DNA of 64,000 nt from Aliidiomarina haloalkalitolerans (GTDB taxonomy: Bacteria > Pseudomonadota > Gammaproteobacteria > Enterobacterales > Alteromonadaceae). The notes beneath the pieces are model-generated. The model was given only the letters and a program-made list of their open reading frames with translations, ran no database searches and was not told the origin of the DNA. A program made the position numbers and the translations under genes. Positions 17,821 to 27,583 of this stretch are shown piece by piece. The stretch is from the NCBI RefSeq assembly GCF_003987315.1, contig NZ_PIPI01000004.1, positions 124,001-188,000 on the forward strand. Reading direction: 5' to 3'. Numbering within the stretch: the first letter of the stretch is position 1; the number at the start of each line of letters is the position of its first letter.

Positions 17821-18864
17821 ATGTCAATTACAACGTCAATTACAACTAAACGCGTCACACTTGCCTCTTTACTTCCTGCTTTAACCTTCTGTTCATTTGC
17901 CGCAATTGCCCAAGATAGCGAACCGAAAATTGGTTTATATGGTCGTTTACATGTGTCTGCGGATTATTTGAATGACGGCTCCGATGGTGGTCTAAATGTA
18001 TCAAGCAATAGCAGCCGTCTAGGATTAACACTTGACTATAAAGTCGCTGATAATTTGACTTTGATTGGTCAAATTGAGCGCGGAATCGATTTATCTGAGG
18101 GGTCGAGCACAATCACGGCGCGCAATACATTTTTAGGTGTTAAAGGTGATTGGGGAACCTTACGAGCGGGATACTACGACACACCGGTCAAACGAATTAT
18201 TAATGCCGTTGAGCAATTCCGTGATCAAATCGGTGAAGGGCGGAACATCTCGCGCAGTGGCGAAATGCATTTCGACAAGCGTTTTAAGAGTGGCTTACAT
18301 TATACCACGCCAACTTGGCAAAATTTGACGCTTATGGTGCATTACGGCACGCATGAATTGACTGGTGCAACCGTCGATAATGAGCATGATGCGGTGAGTA
18401 GCTCACTGACTTATCAGCGTGGCGAATGGACAGCTCTGATTGGATATGAAAGCCAAAGTCGTCCGACAGAACCAAATTTAGAAGCAATGCGTGCCGCCTT
18501 GATTCGTAAGTCAGGCGCATGGAGCCATGCATTGTTTTATCAGCATGCCGACGGTATGGCGACTGGCAGCCAAGAAGTCTTTGGTTTTACGACAAGTTAT
18601 GCACTAAATTCCGAGTACTCGTTGAAAGGCCAAGTATTTCATCGCACCGCTGACGAAACTGGCGAATTAGACTCTACTATGATTACCGTGGGTATTGACC
18701 GTAAACTGAATGCGAAGGTGAATGCTTATTTAACCTTCTCACATACAGACAATGCGGTGCTTTCAACAGCCAATGTTTCTGCCGGCGGCCATGGCAAAAC
18801 AATGACCATTGAACCAGGACAAGACCCGTTTGCTGTGGCGGTTGGTTTGCGTTGGAACTTCTAA
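17821..18864 (+). CDS. Outer-membrane porin (gram-negative porin family)
   Basis: A 347-residue beta-barrel outer-membrane protein with a signal peptide ending in FAAIAQ, just before DSEPKIGLYGRLHVS. Alternating hydrophobic strands, the NTFLGVKGDWGTLRAGYYDTP loop-3 region and a C-terminal Phe (GLRWNF) recognised by the Bam machinery support the call. The ATG at 17821 is chosen because it directly starts the signal peptide. Residues 2-9 (SITTSITT) come from a duplicated 12-bp unit. The gene is upstream of phoB and a Pho-box-like sequence overlaps its promoter, so a phosphate-induced role like PhoE is possible but inferred. Confidence 0.9.
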   Translation: MSITTSITTKRVTLASLLPALTFCSFAAIAQDSEPKIGLYGRLHVSADYLNDGSDGGLNVSSNSSRLGLTLDYKVADNLTLIGQIERGIDLSEGSSTITARNTFLGVKGDWGTLRAGYYDTPVKRIINAVEQFRDQIGEGRNISRSGEMHFDKRFKSGLHYTTPTWQNLTLMVHYGTHELTGATVDNEHDAVSSSLTYQRGEWTALIGYESQSRPTEPNLEAMRAALIRKSGAWSHALFYQHADGMATGSQEVFGFTTSYALNSEYSLKGQVFHRTADETGELDSTMITVGIDRKLNAKVNAYLTFSHTDNAVLSTANVSAGGHGKTMTIEPGQDPFAVAVGLRWNF

Positions 18865-18875
18865 TCGAATCTGTG

Positions 18876-18909
18876 CCGTCATAAAAATGTCACACTGGCG
18901 TCGCATAAT
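18876..18909 (+). promoter_or_regulatory. Pho box and -10 element upstream of phoB
   Basis: The 18 bases at 18876-18893 (CCGTCATAAAAATGTCAC) match 16 of 18 positions of the PhoB box consensus. CATAAT at 18904-18909 lies 10 bases further on, the spacing expected for a PhoB-activated promoter that lacks a -35 box. This predicts autoregulation of phoBR. Confidence 0.85.
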
Positions 18910-18940
18910 GCCCTAAGTTCATGATGAATGGGTGAATAGA

Positions 18941-19627
18941 ATGCCAAGCAGAATATTGATTGTTGAAGACGAAGCGCCAATTCGTGAGATGCTCGCGTTT
19001 GTGATGGAACAACATGGTTATCAGCCTATGCAAGCAGCAGATTATCAACAAGCGCTGGAAAAGGTGGTTGAGCCTTATCCGGACATGATCTTGCTTGACT
19101 GGATGATCCCTGGCGGCAGTGGTATTCAATTAGCGCGTACGTTAAAGTCGAAAGACCATACTCGGCACATTCCGATTATTATGTTGACTGCGCGCGGCGA
19201 AGAGGAAGATAAAATCAAAGGACTTGAGGTTGGCGCCGATGATTACTTAACCAAACCATTCTCACCGAAGGAATTGGTTGCTCGCATGCGTGCTGTTTTT
19301 CGTCGCGTGTCGCCAACCAATTTGGACGAGCCTATCGATATCGAAGGCTTAGTGCTTGACCCGGTTTCGCACCGCGTTTCGGCGAATGACCAAAGTCTCG
19401 ATATGGGGCCGACGGAATTTCGTTTACTACATTTCTTTATGACCCACCCAGACCGAGTCTATAGCCGCGAGCAGCTCTTAGACCATGTTTGGGGAACCAA
19501 CGTTTATGTCGAAGACCGAACCGTCGACGTACATATTCGCCGGTTACGCAAAGCTATCGAAGTGCATGGCCATGACCGCTTAGTACAAACGGTTCGTGGC
19601 GTTGGTTATCGTTTTTCGGCACGCTAA
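18941..19627 (+). CDS. phoB: Phosphate regulon response regulator PhoB
   Basis: PhoB is the DNA-binding response regulator of the phosphate-starvation regulon. The 228-residue protein has a receiver domain with acidic pocket VEDE and phospho-accepting Asp53 ([13 protein letters not shown]), Thr in [10 protein letters not shown] and Lys in TKPFSPKEL, followed by an OmpR-type winged helix ([13 protein letters not shown] and VRGVGYRF). The ATG at 18941 is chosen over a GTG at 18932 because E. coli PhoB begins at the matching position. The stop directly abuts the phoR start. Confidence 0.97.
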   Translation: MPSRILIVEDEAPIREMLAFVMEQHGYQPMQAADYQQALEKVVEPYPDMILLDWMIPGGSGIQLARTLKSKDHTRHIPIIMLTARGEEEDKIKGLEVGADDYLTKPFSPKELVARMRAVFRRVSPTNLDEPIDIEGLVLDPVSHRVSANDQSLDMGPTEFRLLHFFMTHPDRVYSREQLLDHVWGTNVYVEDRTVDVHIRRLRKAIEVHGHDRLVQTVRGVGYRFSAR

Positions 19628-20929
19628 ATGGAACGACATTTCACGCTATATCGCTTACTCAAACGACTGTTCTGGTGGCTGTTGCCGTTAGCCTTGGTCG
19701 GTTGGTTGGTGGGCGCGCTATGGCCGGCTCTCGCATTGGCGTTGGCTGCTACGGTTTTGTGGAATGTCTTTTATTTTCAGCGCTTAAATCGGTGGTTGTG
19801 GCAGAGTCGAACGATGTTACCACCGCGAGCGCCTGGTGCGTGGAGTGATATTTACGATGGCATTTATCGCACGCTGCGTCGAGCTCAACTTAAACGGCGT
19901 CAATTATCGATACTGCTACAACGTTTTCGCCAAGCTGCCGAAGCAATTCCAGATGCCGCATTAGTGTTAGAAAGCGATGGCACCTTGGTGTGGAGTAATA
20001 AATTGGCGCAAATCTATTTTGGTTTACGCTGGCCGACCGACCGCGGCATTCGCATTACCAACTTGATTCGTTACCCCCGCTTTATTAAGTATTTTGAAAT
20101 CTCTGATTTTGCTGAGCCTATAACGATTCTCGCCCCAGCCGGTGATCAGCGAGAAATTGAAATGCGTTTTATGCCCTACACCGATACCCAACTGTTGGTG
20201 ATTGCTCGTGATATTACTCAATTGCGCAAACTCGAGCGTTTACGCAAAGACTTCGTCGCCAACGTGTCTCATGAACTGAAAACACCGTTGACAGTCATGA
20301 ACGGCTATTTGGAACTGCTCGAAGAGCCACTGAATGTTCCACCGGAGATGTTAACCAAAGCACTGCACGACATGACCTTGCAAAATCAACGCATGCAGAA
20401 AATGGTTGAGCAATTGTTAACCTTGTCGCGAATGGAAGGTCAAAGTCAGGATACCTTTACGCGCAAGGTGGTGATGTCAGAGTTAATTAATCAAGTTATT
20501 CAGGAGTTACAACCTATCATTGCGGCAAAAGGACTGGCGCTGCAACTCGACGTGGCGGATGGTATTTCAGTACTCGGTAATGAAGAAAAGCTGCGTGCAG
20601 CCTGCTCAAACTTAATTACCAACGCGATTAAATATGGCAAAGAAAACGGCCATTTGCGGGTAACTTGGCTCTTGGTTGGTCAATTTGCCGAGTTTTCGGT
20701 TGAAGACGATGGCCCGGGTATCGCCGCTGAGCATGTACCGCGCTTAACCGAACGTTTTTATCGGGTTGAGAAAGATCGCAACAGCGCAACGGGTGGCACC
20801 GGGCTTGGCCTGTCTATTGTCAAGCATGCGCTTGAGCATCATCGTTCCTATTTACAAGTCGAAAGCGCTCCGAACCAAGGTAGCCGTTTCTTTTTCCGTA
20901 TCGTCCCCGAATTACTAGTAAGCGAATAA
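19628..20929 (+). CDS. phoR: Phosphate regulon sensor histidine kinase PhoR
   Basis: PhoR phosphorylates PhoB when phosphate is scarce and dephosphorylates it otherwise, under control of the Pst transporter and PhoU. The 433-residue protein has two adjacent membrane helices (residues about 10-50) with almost no periplasmic loop, a PAS domain (EAIPDAALVLESDGTLVWSN), HisKA with His215 in VANVSHELKTPL, and HATPase_c (NAIKYG, EDDGPGI, GGTGLGLSIVKHAL). This architecture is diagnostic of PhoR. The ATG follows the phoB stop with no gap. Confidence 0.97.
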   Translation: MERHFTLYRLLKRLFWWLLPLALVGWLVGALWPALALALAATVLWNVFYFQRLNRWLWQSRTMLPPRAPGAWSDIYDGIYRTLRRAQLKRRQLSILLQRFRQAAEAIPDAALVLESDGTLVWSNKLAQIYFGLRWPTDRGIRITNLIRYPRFIKYFEISDFAEPITILAPAGDQREIEMRFMPYTDTQLLVIARDITQLRKLERLRKDFVANVSHELKTPLTVMNGYLELLEEPLNVPPEMLTKALHDMTLQNQRMQKMVEQLLTLSRMEGQSQDTFTRKVVMSELINQVIQELQPIIAAKGLALQLDVADGISVLGNEEKLRAACSNLITNAIKYGKENGHLRVTWLLVGQFAEFSVEDDGPGIAAEHVPRLTERFYRVEKDRNSATGGTGLGLSIVKHALEHHRSYLQVESAPNQGSRFFFRIVPELLVSE

Positions 20930-20941
20930 CAAATTATTCTG

Positions 20942-20998
20942 CTGTCACTCCGAAATATTTCAAGCTGTCACAATCTTGTCATATTGACGCAATAAAAT
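20942..20998 (+). promoter_or_regulatory. Pho box and -10 element upstream of pstS
   Basis: The 18 bases at 20965-20982 (CTGTCACAATCTTGTCAT) match 14 of 18 positions of the Pho box, with both TGTCA half-sites perfect. A further CTGTCA lies at 20942-20947, about two helical turns upstream. TAAAAT at 20993-20998 is 10 bases downstream of the box, the same geometry as at phoB. Confidence 0.85.
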
Positions 20999-21034
20999 TG
21001 TCGATATTGAATCAATAACCCATCGGAGATGGCT

Positions 21035-22009
21035 ATGAAAATCAAACTTGTGTTCGGTGCAATGGCACTTGCAATGGCAGTTACAACAACCGCAACTGCG
21101 GAAGTAGACCCAGAGTTACGTGAATATCGCAGTGTCAGTGGAATTTCAGGCACGATTTCATCGGTTGGTTCTGACACCCTTGCAAACCTGATGACTTATT
21201 GGACTGAAGAGTTTCAACGCGCCTATCCAAATGTGACCTTGCAGGTGCAAGCCGCAGGTTCTTCGACTGCGCCACCGGCATTGGCTGAAGGTACGTCGAA
21301 CATGGCGCCAATGAGTCGAGCAATGCGCCCGCGTGAAATTGAAGCCTTTGAACGCCGCAATGGTTATCCACCAACCGCAATCCGCGTTGCCATTGATGCA
21401 CTTGCAGTGTTTGTCCACAAAGATAACCCTTTACCAGGTTTAAATATTGAACAAGTCGATGCGATCTTCTCGTCAACGCGCCGCTGTGGCGGTAATAGTG
21501 ACGCGAATCGCTGGGGTGCATTAGGTCTTGAAGGCAACTGGGTGAATCGTGATATTCAGTTATATGGCCGTAACTCGGTGTCTGGCACCTATGGCTACTT
21601 TAAAGATGTCGCGTTGTGCGGTGGTGACTTTAAAAACAACGTGAACGAGCAGCCAGGTTCAGCGTCAGTGGTACAGTCTATTTCTACCTCACCTAATGCG
21701 ATTGGTTACTCAGGAATTGGTTACTTAACCTCGGGCGTTCGTGCGTTGCCACTGGCGTGGGGCGACAGTACCGACTATGTTGAAGTAAATGCGCAAACAG
21801 CCGGGAGTGGTGAATATCCGCTCGCACGCTTCTTATATGTGTACGTGAACAAGCACCCAAATCGTCCGCTAGACCCAGTGACCGCAGAGTTCATTAAGTT
21901 GATATTGTCGAAACAGGGACAAACGATTGTCAACAATGACGGTTATGTACCGGTACCGGCGATGGTTGCGGAAGAAGATTTGCGCGCATTAGGCTTGTGG
22001 CAAGACTAA
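21035..22009 (+). CDS. pstS: Phosphate ABC transporter substrate-binding protein PstS
   Basis: Periplasmic phosphate-binding protein of the high-affinity Pst uptake system. The 324-residue product has a signal peptide ending at about ATA-EVDPEL. It shows the PBP-like phosphate contacts: [24 protein letters not shown], the NMAPMSR loop, and [12 protein letters not shown]. It belongs to the longer marine PstS subfamily rather than being closest to E. coli PstS. The ATG at 21035 is preferred over the one at 21029 because GGAG (21025-21028) abuts the first but lies 6 bases from the second. Confidence 0.93.
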   Translation: MKIKLVFGAMALAMAVTTTATAEVDPELREYRSVSGISGTISSVGSDTLANLMTYWTEEFQRAYPNVTLQVQAAGSSTAPPALAEGTSNMAPMSRAMRPREIEAFERRNGYPPTAIRVAIDALAVFVHKDNPLPGLNIEQVDAIFSSTRRCGGNSDANRWGALGLEGNWVNRDIQLYGRNSVSGTYGYFKDVALCGGDFKNNVNEQPGSASVVQSISTSPNAIGYSGIGYLTSGVRALPLAWGDSTDYVEVNAQTAGSGEYPLARFLYVYVNKHPNRPLDPVTAEFIKLILSKQGQTIVNNDGYVPVPAMVAEEDLRALGLWQD

Positions 22010-22045
22010 TCACCTCCGATTCAAGACGACAAGGTAATTTCTGTT

Positions 22046-24313
22046 ATGGCCGGCAGTCAAACTGCATCAAACTTCTCGGCAGGGAAATTGCGATTAATTA
22101 AGGACCGTGCCGCGCGCTTTGGGGTAACCCTTGGTGGCGGCATGGTGCTAATCGCACTACTACTTATCTTCTTTTATCTTCTTTATGTGGTGCTGCCGAT
22201 TTTTCGGCCAGCCAGCATTACACCGCTAGAAAGTTATGCGCTGCCAAGCCAGGGAACGACAACTGTCGCGCTTGGTATGGAAGCGCGCGCTGAAGTGGGT
22301 TATCGGCTGACTGCTGAAGGAGACATCGAATTCTTTAATTTGCGCACACTGGACCAAGACCGCCAAGCGGGGCAGGTTTTGAAAAGTGAGCGCGTCAGTG
22401 CAGAAACCGTCACCGCATTTGCCCGCAGTCATCAGGGCAACGGCGACTACGTGTATGCAGTCGCAGGAGGGCGTGTCTTGATTATGCGCCCGGATTACCG
22501 GATTACCTACCCCAATGACGTGCGGTTGGTGGAACCGGAGATTCGCTATCCTTATGGACAAACTCCGTTGCAGCTTGACCCTGAAGGTCGCGATATTCGC
22601 AAACTGGCCTTTGAGCGCGATGGCGACACGTTAATGCTTGCTGCTTTATTAGCAGACGATACTTTAATGGTGGCACGCTTAGTGGGTCGCCAGAATATGC
22701 TCACTCGTGCGTTTCAATGGAGTACCCAACGTGGCGTGGTGAACTGGCGCAATGGCGCTCAGTCAGCCCGTATTGAACAATTGTTGCTGACACCGAATTT
22801 ACGCCAACTCTTTGTGCAAAGTGCCGGAACCCAGCAACGTGTGCACGTGATTGATACGCGCGATGTGCAAAATCCAGTGCTGCAACAAACGATTCCATTT
22901 GCTAGCCAACTCGGTCGTATTTCGGCGATGACCCTGCTTGCTGGGCATAGCTCGTTGATGGTAGGGCATCAAAGCGGTCACATCAGCCAATGGTTCGAGG
23001 TCAGTTCCGACGGTCACCGCGAATATGTGAACGTACGCAATTTCAATGCCGGCACTGCGGTGGAGCAACTTATTCCTGAGCAATATCGCCGCAGCTTCTA
23101 TGCGTTAACGGCAGCTGGTGATGTGGCGGTATTCCACACCACTTCCAGTCGACATTTGTTCCAAGGGCAGCCGGGGGGATTGCAACTGAGTCACGCCGTA
23201 GTCGGCCCGCGCGCGAACCATATGCTGGCGCAACAAGGGGAAGAATTGCACGTACTCACGCTGCGCAACGAACATCCAGAAGTGAGTTGGCACGGTTTAT
23301 GGGGACAAATTTGGTACGAAAACTACGACGAGCCAAGTTATACCTGGCAGTCGACATCGGGCTCCGATGATTTTGAACCAAAATTCTCCCTGGTTCCGAT
23401 TTCTTTCGGCACGATAAAGGCAGCGTTCTACGCCATGCTCATTGCTGTGCCAATTGGCTTAGCGGCAGCCGTGTATACCGCTTACTTTATGACGCCGAGT
23501 TTACGTAAAGTGGTGAAGCCGACCATTGAAATCATGGAAGCATTACCGACGGTTATTCTTGGTTTCCTTGCTGGTTTATGGTTAGCCCCGTTGGTTGAAA
23601 GCCACTTACCAGGGTTTATTACCTTCTTACTGCTATTGCCGCTGACGATTATTCTGGCTGCCTTCTTGTGGCATTTATTACCGGAAAATATTCGCAATTA
23701 TGTCACCGATGCACGGGCAGCGATGTTGTTGATTCCCGTTGTTATTTTTGTCGGTTGGTTGTCGTTTAGCTTAAGTCCGCTGATTGAGTTGATGTTCTTT
23801 GGCGGCGACATGCGTGACTATCTCACGAATACGCTGGGGATTAACTTTGACCAACGTAATGCGCTTGTTGTTGGTATAGCAATGGGCTTTGCGGTTATTC
23901 CAACGATATTCTCGATTGCCGAAGATGCTGTGTTCAGTGTGCCAAAACATTTATCAAACGGTTCATTGGCACTTGGTGCGACGGAGTGGCAAACCTTAAC
24001 TCGCGTTGTATTGCTCACGGCAAGCCCAGGGATTTTCTCGGCGGTCATGATGGGGCTCGGTCGCGCGGTTGGTGAAACTATGATCGTGCTCATGGCCACC
24101 GGTAATACACCAATTATGGATTGGAATATCTTTGAGGGTATGCGGACATTGTCGGCAAATATTGCAGTTGAAATGCCTGAGTCTGAAGTAGGAAGTACTC
24201 ACTATCGGATTCTTTTCCTTGCTGCGTTTGTACTGTTCATTTTCACTTTTGCATTTAACACGGTGGCGGAGTTTGTGCGTCAGCGGTTACGTGACAAGTA
24301 CAGTTCACTTTAA
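22046..24313 (+). CDS. pstC: Phosphate ABC transporter permease PstC with large periplasmic domain
   Basis: Membrane subunit of the Pst phosphate importer. The product is 755 residues, more than twice E. coli PstC. After one membrane helix (about 32-52) there is a periplasmic domain of roughly 390 residues rich in short beta strands, suggesting a propeller-like fold. The permease core starts near residue 455 (FGTIKAAFYAMLIAVPIG) and contains the EAA loop LGATEWQTLTRVVLLTASPGIFSAVMMG and GRAVGETMIVLMATGNT. Related long forms occur in other marine gammaproteobacteria; the function of the extra domain is unknown. Confidence 0.92.
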   Translation: MAGSQTASNFSAGKLRLIKDRAARFGVTLGGGMVLIALLLIFFYLLYVVLPIFRPASITPLESYALPSQGTTTVALGMEARAEVGYRLTAEGDIEFFNLRTLDQDRQAGQVLKSERVSAETVTAFARSHQGNGDYVYAVAGGRVLIMRPDYRITYPNDVRLVEPEIRYPYGQTPLQLDPEGRDIRKLAFERDGDTLMLAALLADDTLMVARLVGRQNMLTRAFQWSTQRGVVNWRNGAQSARIEQLLLTPNLRQLFVQSAGTQQRVHVIDTRDVQNPVLQQTIPFASQLGRISAMTLLAGHSSLMVGHQSGHISQWFEVSSDGHREYVNVRNFNAGTAVEQLIPEQYRRSFYALTAAGDVAVFHTTSSRHLFQGQPGGLQLSHAVVGPRANHMLAQQGEELHVLTLRNEHPEVSWHGLWGQIWYENYDEPSYTWQSTSGSDDFEPKFSLVPISFGTIKAAFYAMLIAVPIGLAAAVYTAYFMTPSLRKVVKPTIEIMEALPTVILGFLAGLWLAPLVESHLPGFITFLLLLPLTIILAAFLWHLLPENIRNYVTDARAAMLLIPVVIFVGWLSFSLSPLIELMFFGGDMRDYLTNTLGINFDQRNALVVGIAMGFAVIPTIFSIAEDAVFSVPKHLSNGSLALGATEWQTLTRVVLLTASPGIFSAVMMGLGRAVGETMIVLMATGNTPIMDWNIFEGMRTLSANIAVEMPESEVGSTHYRILFLAAFVLFIFTFAFNTVAEFVRQRLRDKYSSL

Positions 24314-24324
24314 GGAGAGCAGCG

Positions 24325-25977
24325 ATGAAAACATGGTTTAAATCGGGTTCACCTTGGATTTGGATGACAGCGGGCACCGTTAGTGTCGCGCTAATTGCGG
24401 TACTTGGCTTAATCGCGCTCATTGCATGGCGAGGACTTAGTTTCTTCTGGCCAGCGGCGATTCACGAATTTCACTTCAGCGATCAAGAACGTCAAGTCCT
24501 GATTGGTGAGATTTATGACCGCGAGCAAATTCCAGTCACTCGCTTAGTGGACGCAGGTGTGGATATTAGCCACATCGACGGCGAATTTGTGACCCGCTAT
24601 TTGGTGAAAGTTGGCAACCGTGAGTTTGTGCCTTTGGACTTTACGTGGATTCTTGAGCCGGACATTGTCCGTCAAGAAACGCCGAAAGACTTAGTCATGT
24701 TAGAGCGTGCGCGCAATGGTAATTTTTATGGTTATCTTGAGGACGTGCTCGAAAACGGCCAAACCGTGGTGCAAGATCCAGCAGCTATCCGCTCTGTGTT
24801 GCGCGAGCGCATGCGCCGAGCGCTGCAATTACGCGATGAAGGTTTGTCGATTCAACGCGGCCCGATTGCGTCGATTAACTACCAATTAGAGCAGCTACGT
24901 CTCGACCGTCGTCGTTTAGAACTGCGCGGAGAGTATAGCGACGAAGCTGAAGCTGAGTTACAACGACAGGAAGAGCTGCTACGCGAGGAATATCGCGCCG
25001 TAGAGCAAGAGCTTTTCGCCATTCGTGCCGACATGGAGCGTGATCAAGTCGTGATGCGTGACATGCGTGGTGAACGCGTGACCTTCAGCATGAGTTTGGT
25101 GCTTGACGCAACGTGGGCTAACGACATGAACTTGCTACAGAAGTGGGGCTACTTCTTCAAGCAAATCGGTAAGTTCGTGACTGAAGACCCGCGCGAATCG
25201 AATACCGAAGGTGGTGTATTCCCAGCAATTTTCGGCACCGTGTTCATGGTGTTGTTAATGTCGGTAATTGTGACGCCGTTTGGGGTCATTGCCGCGATTT
25301 ACTTGCATGAGTATGCGGGAAAGAACAACATCACCCGCATGATCCGAATTGCCGTGATTAACTTAGCGGGTGTGCCTTCGATTGTGTATGGCGTATTCGG
25401 ACTTGGTTTCTTCGTGTATATGGTGGGTGGCACACTTGACCAGATTTTCTATCCGGAGTCTTTGCCTAACCCAACATTCGGAACGCCGGGCGTTTTATGG
25501 TCGGCCTTAACGTTGGCGATTTTAACGTTACCTGTGGTGATTGTTTCCACCGAAGAGGGTTTATCACGAATTCCGAGTACCGTGCGTGAAGGCTCGTTAG
25601 CTCTTGGGGCAACGAAAGCCGAGACGATTTGGCGCATTATCCTGCCGATGGCGTCCCCTGCAATTATGACCGGCTTAATTCTTGCCGTGGCTCGTGCCGC
25701 GGGTGAGGTTGCGCCGTTAATGTTGGTTGGCGTAGTGAAGTCGGCGCCGACATTGCCGGTGGACGGTAACTTCCCGTTCTTCCATTTAGATCGGAAATTC
25801 ATGCATCTTGGTTTCCACATCTATGACGTTGGTTTCCAAAGTCCAAACGTGGAAGCGGCGCGGCCATTGGTGTACGCAACAAGTTTATTATTGATTACCG
25901 TGATTGTTGGTTTGAACTTAACCGCGATTGGTGTGCGCAATCGCTTGCGGGAAAAATTCCGATCGCTTGAGCACTAA
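24325..25977 (+). CDS. pstA: Phosphate ABC transporter permease PstA with coiled-coil insertion
   Basis: Second membrane subunit of the Pst importer. The 550-residue protein is almost twice the usual PstA length. A first helix (about 15-35) is followed by a periplasmic region of about 250 residues whose second half (about 183-250) is a highly charged coiled coil rich in Glu, Arg and Leu. The permease core begins near residue 296 ([20 protein letters not shown]) and includes the EAA loop [24 protein letters not shown]. Its enlargement parallels that of PstC, so the two periplasmic parts may contact each other or PstS. Confidence 0.93.
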   Translation: MKTWFKSGSPWIWMTAGTVSVALIAVLGLIALIAWRGLSFFWPAAIHEFHFSDQERQVLIGEIYDREQIPVTRLVDAGVDISHIDGEFVTRYLVKVGNREFVPLDFTWILEPDIVRQETPKDLVMLERARNGNFYGYLEDVLENGQTVVQDPAAIRSVLRERMRRALQLRDEGLSIQRGPIASINYQLEQLRLDRRRLELRGEYSDEAEAELQRQEELLREEYRAVEQELFAIRADMERDQVVMRDMRGERVTFSMSLVLDATWANDMNLLQKWGYFFKQIGKFVTEDPRESNTEGGVFPAIFGTVFMVLLMSVIVTPFGVIAAIYLHEYAGKNNITRMIRIAVINLAGVPSIVYGVFGLGFFVYMVGGTLDQIFYPESLPNPTFGTPGVLWSALTLAILTLPVVIVSTEEGLSRIPSTVREGSLALGATKAETIWRIILPMASPAIMTGLILAVARAAGEVAPLMLVGVVKSAPTLPVDGNFPFFHLDRKFMHLGFHIYDVGFQSPNVEAARPLVYATSLLLITVIVGLNLTAIGVRNRLREKFRSLEH

Positions 25978-26012
25978 ATTGTGCGTTAGGCTTTCGAAAC
26001 AGTAGGAAGATT

Positions 26013-26825
26013 ATGATTACGTTAAATAAAGATCGCTCAGAAGCAGTCAATGTGGACAACTTAAGTCCAGACGAAATTGCATTAAGCGTGCGCAATTTGA
26101 ATTTGTATTACGGCCAGGCGCAAGCCTTGTCGAATATCAATATGGATATTCCGAAAGGTAAGGTGACGGCATTTATCGGGCCATCAGGCTGTGGTAAATC
26201 AACGTTGTTGCGCTGTATTAACCGCATGAACGACCTAGTCGAAACCTGTCGAATTGACGGTGAAATCAACTTGCACGGCCAGAATATTTACGACCGCAAA
26301 GTTGACGTTGCTGCCTTGCGTCGTCAGGTGGGTATGGTGTTTCAACGGCCAAACCCGTTCCCGAAGTCGATTTACGAAAATGTGGTTTATGGTTTGCGCT
26401 TGATGGGCGTAAATGACCGCCGGACACTCGACGAAGTGGTCGAACGCTCGCTAAAAGGTGCCGCACTGTGGAACGAAGTGAAAGATCGCTTAAAAGAGAG
26501 CGCTTTTAGTCTCTCGGGCGGTCAGCAACAACGTTTAGTCATTGCTCGCGCCATCGCCATTGAACCGGAAGTGTTGTTGTTGGACGAACCAACTTCAGCG
26601 CTCGATCCAATCTCAACGCTGACGATCGAAGAATTGATTACCGAGCTGAAGTCGAAGTACACCGTGGTGATTGTCACGCACAACATGCAACAAGCGGCGC
26701 GGGTGTCTGACCAAACTGCATTTTTGTACATGGGCAAACTAATTGAGTATGCCGACACCAACACGCTGTTTACCACGCCACGCGAGAAACAGACTGAAGA
26801 TTATATTACCGGCCGTTATGGTTAA
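26013..26825 (+). CDS. pstB: Phosphate ABC transporter ATP-binding protein PstB
   Basis: ATPase of the Pst phosphate importer at the cytoplasmic face. The 270-residue protein has Walker [10 protein letters not shown] (residues 56-64), the Q loop in [16 protein letters not shown], the ABC signature LSGGQQQR, Walker [14 protein letters not shown] and the H-loop VTHNM. An N-terminal extension of about 25 residues precedes the conserved [16 protein letters not shown]. The stop codon overlaps an ATG, but the next gene, phoU, more probably begins 21 bases later. Confidence 0.97.
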   Translation: MITLNKDRSEAVNVDNLSPDEIALSVRNLNLYYGQAQALSNINMDIPKGKVTAFIGPSGCGKSTLLRCINRMNDLVETCRIDGEINLHGQNIYDRKVDVAALRRQVGMVFQRPNPFPKSIYENVVYGLRLMGVNDRRTLDEVVERSLKGAALWNEVKDRLKESAFSLSGGQQQRLVIARAIAIEPEVLLLDEPTSALDPISTLTIEELITELKSKYTVVIVTHNMQQAARVSDQTAFLYMGKLIEYADTNTLFTTPREKQTEDYITGRYG

Positions 26826-26845
26826 TGGCAGCGGAGGCAAAAGCA

Positions 26846-27565
26846 ATGGACAAATTTAATGTAGGTAAACACATTTCTGGTAAGTTTAACGAAGAGCTCG
26901 AAGCGGTTCGTAACAAAGTTCTCGCTATGGGCGGCTTGGTTGAGAAACAGTTAGCCGACGCACTGTCTGCAATTGAAAACAGCGATGTTGAATTGGCTGA
27001 GCGGGTGTTAAGTAGCGACTACAAGATTAACCAGCTGGAGCTGGAAATTGACGAGCAGTGCACGCGGATCATCGCTAAACGTCAGCCAACAGCGAGTGAC
27101 TTGCGTTTAGTCTTAGCGATTATCAAAACCATTTCTGACTTAGAGCGGATTGGTGACGAAGCTGAGCGTTTAGCTCATGTTGCGAAAGCGAGCTTCAACA
27201 AAGATCAAGAACACTTATTGGTGAGCTTAGAGAATCTCGGTCAGCAGGTGTTGATGATGCTGCGGGAAGTGCTCGACGCATTTGCGCGCATGGACGAAGA
27301 GGCGGCATTGCAGGTGCACCAAATGGACACCAATGCTGACCGTCAGTACGAAGCGTTAACCCGTCAATTAATGACGTACATGATGGAAGACTCGCGCAGT
27401 ATTCCGAAAATTATGGACGTGATGTGGTCAGCGCGATCACTCGAACGAATCGGTGATCGCTGTCAGAATATCTCGGAGTACATTATTTACTTCGTGCGCG
27501 GTAAAGACGTTCGTCACATTAGCCGCGAAGCGATGGAAGATACCGTCCGCGGCGCTAAATCGTAA
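26846..27565 (+). CDS. phoU: Phosphate signalling protein PhoU
   Basis: PhoU connects the Pst transporter to PhoR and keeps the regulon off in high phosphate. The 239-residue all-helical protein has two PhoU repeats with the metal-binding signatures E-x3-D-x3-R: LERIGDEAERLAH and LERIGDRCQNISEYI. It starts MDKFNVGKHISGKFN, matching E. coli PhoU. The ATG at 26846 is preferred over one at 26825 because GGAGG lies 8 bases before it. It is the last gene of the pst operon and converges on serA. Confidence 0.96.
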   Translation: MDKFNVGKHISGKFNEELEAVRNKVLAMGGLVEKQLADALSAIENSDVELAERVLSSDYKINQLELEIDEQCTRIIAKRQPTASDLRLVLAIIKTISDLERIGDEAERLAHVAKASFNKDQEHLLVSLENLGQQVLMMLREVLDAFARMDEEAALQVHQMDTNADRQYEALTRQLMTYMMEDSRSIPKIMDVMWSARSLERIGDRCQNISEYIIYFVRGKDVRHISREAMEDTVRGAKS

Positions 27566-27583
27566 TCGGAGAAGTGCTTGCCG

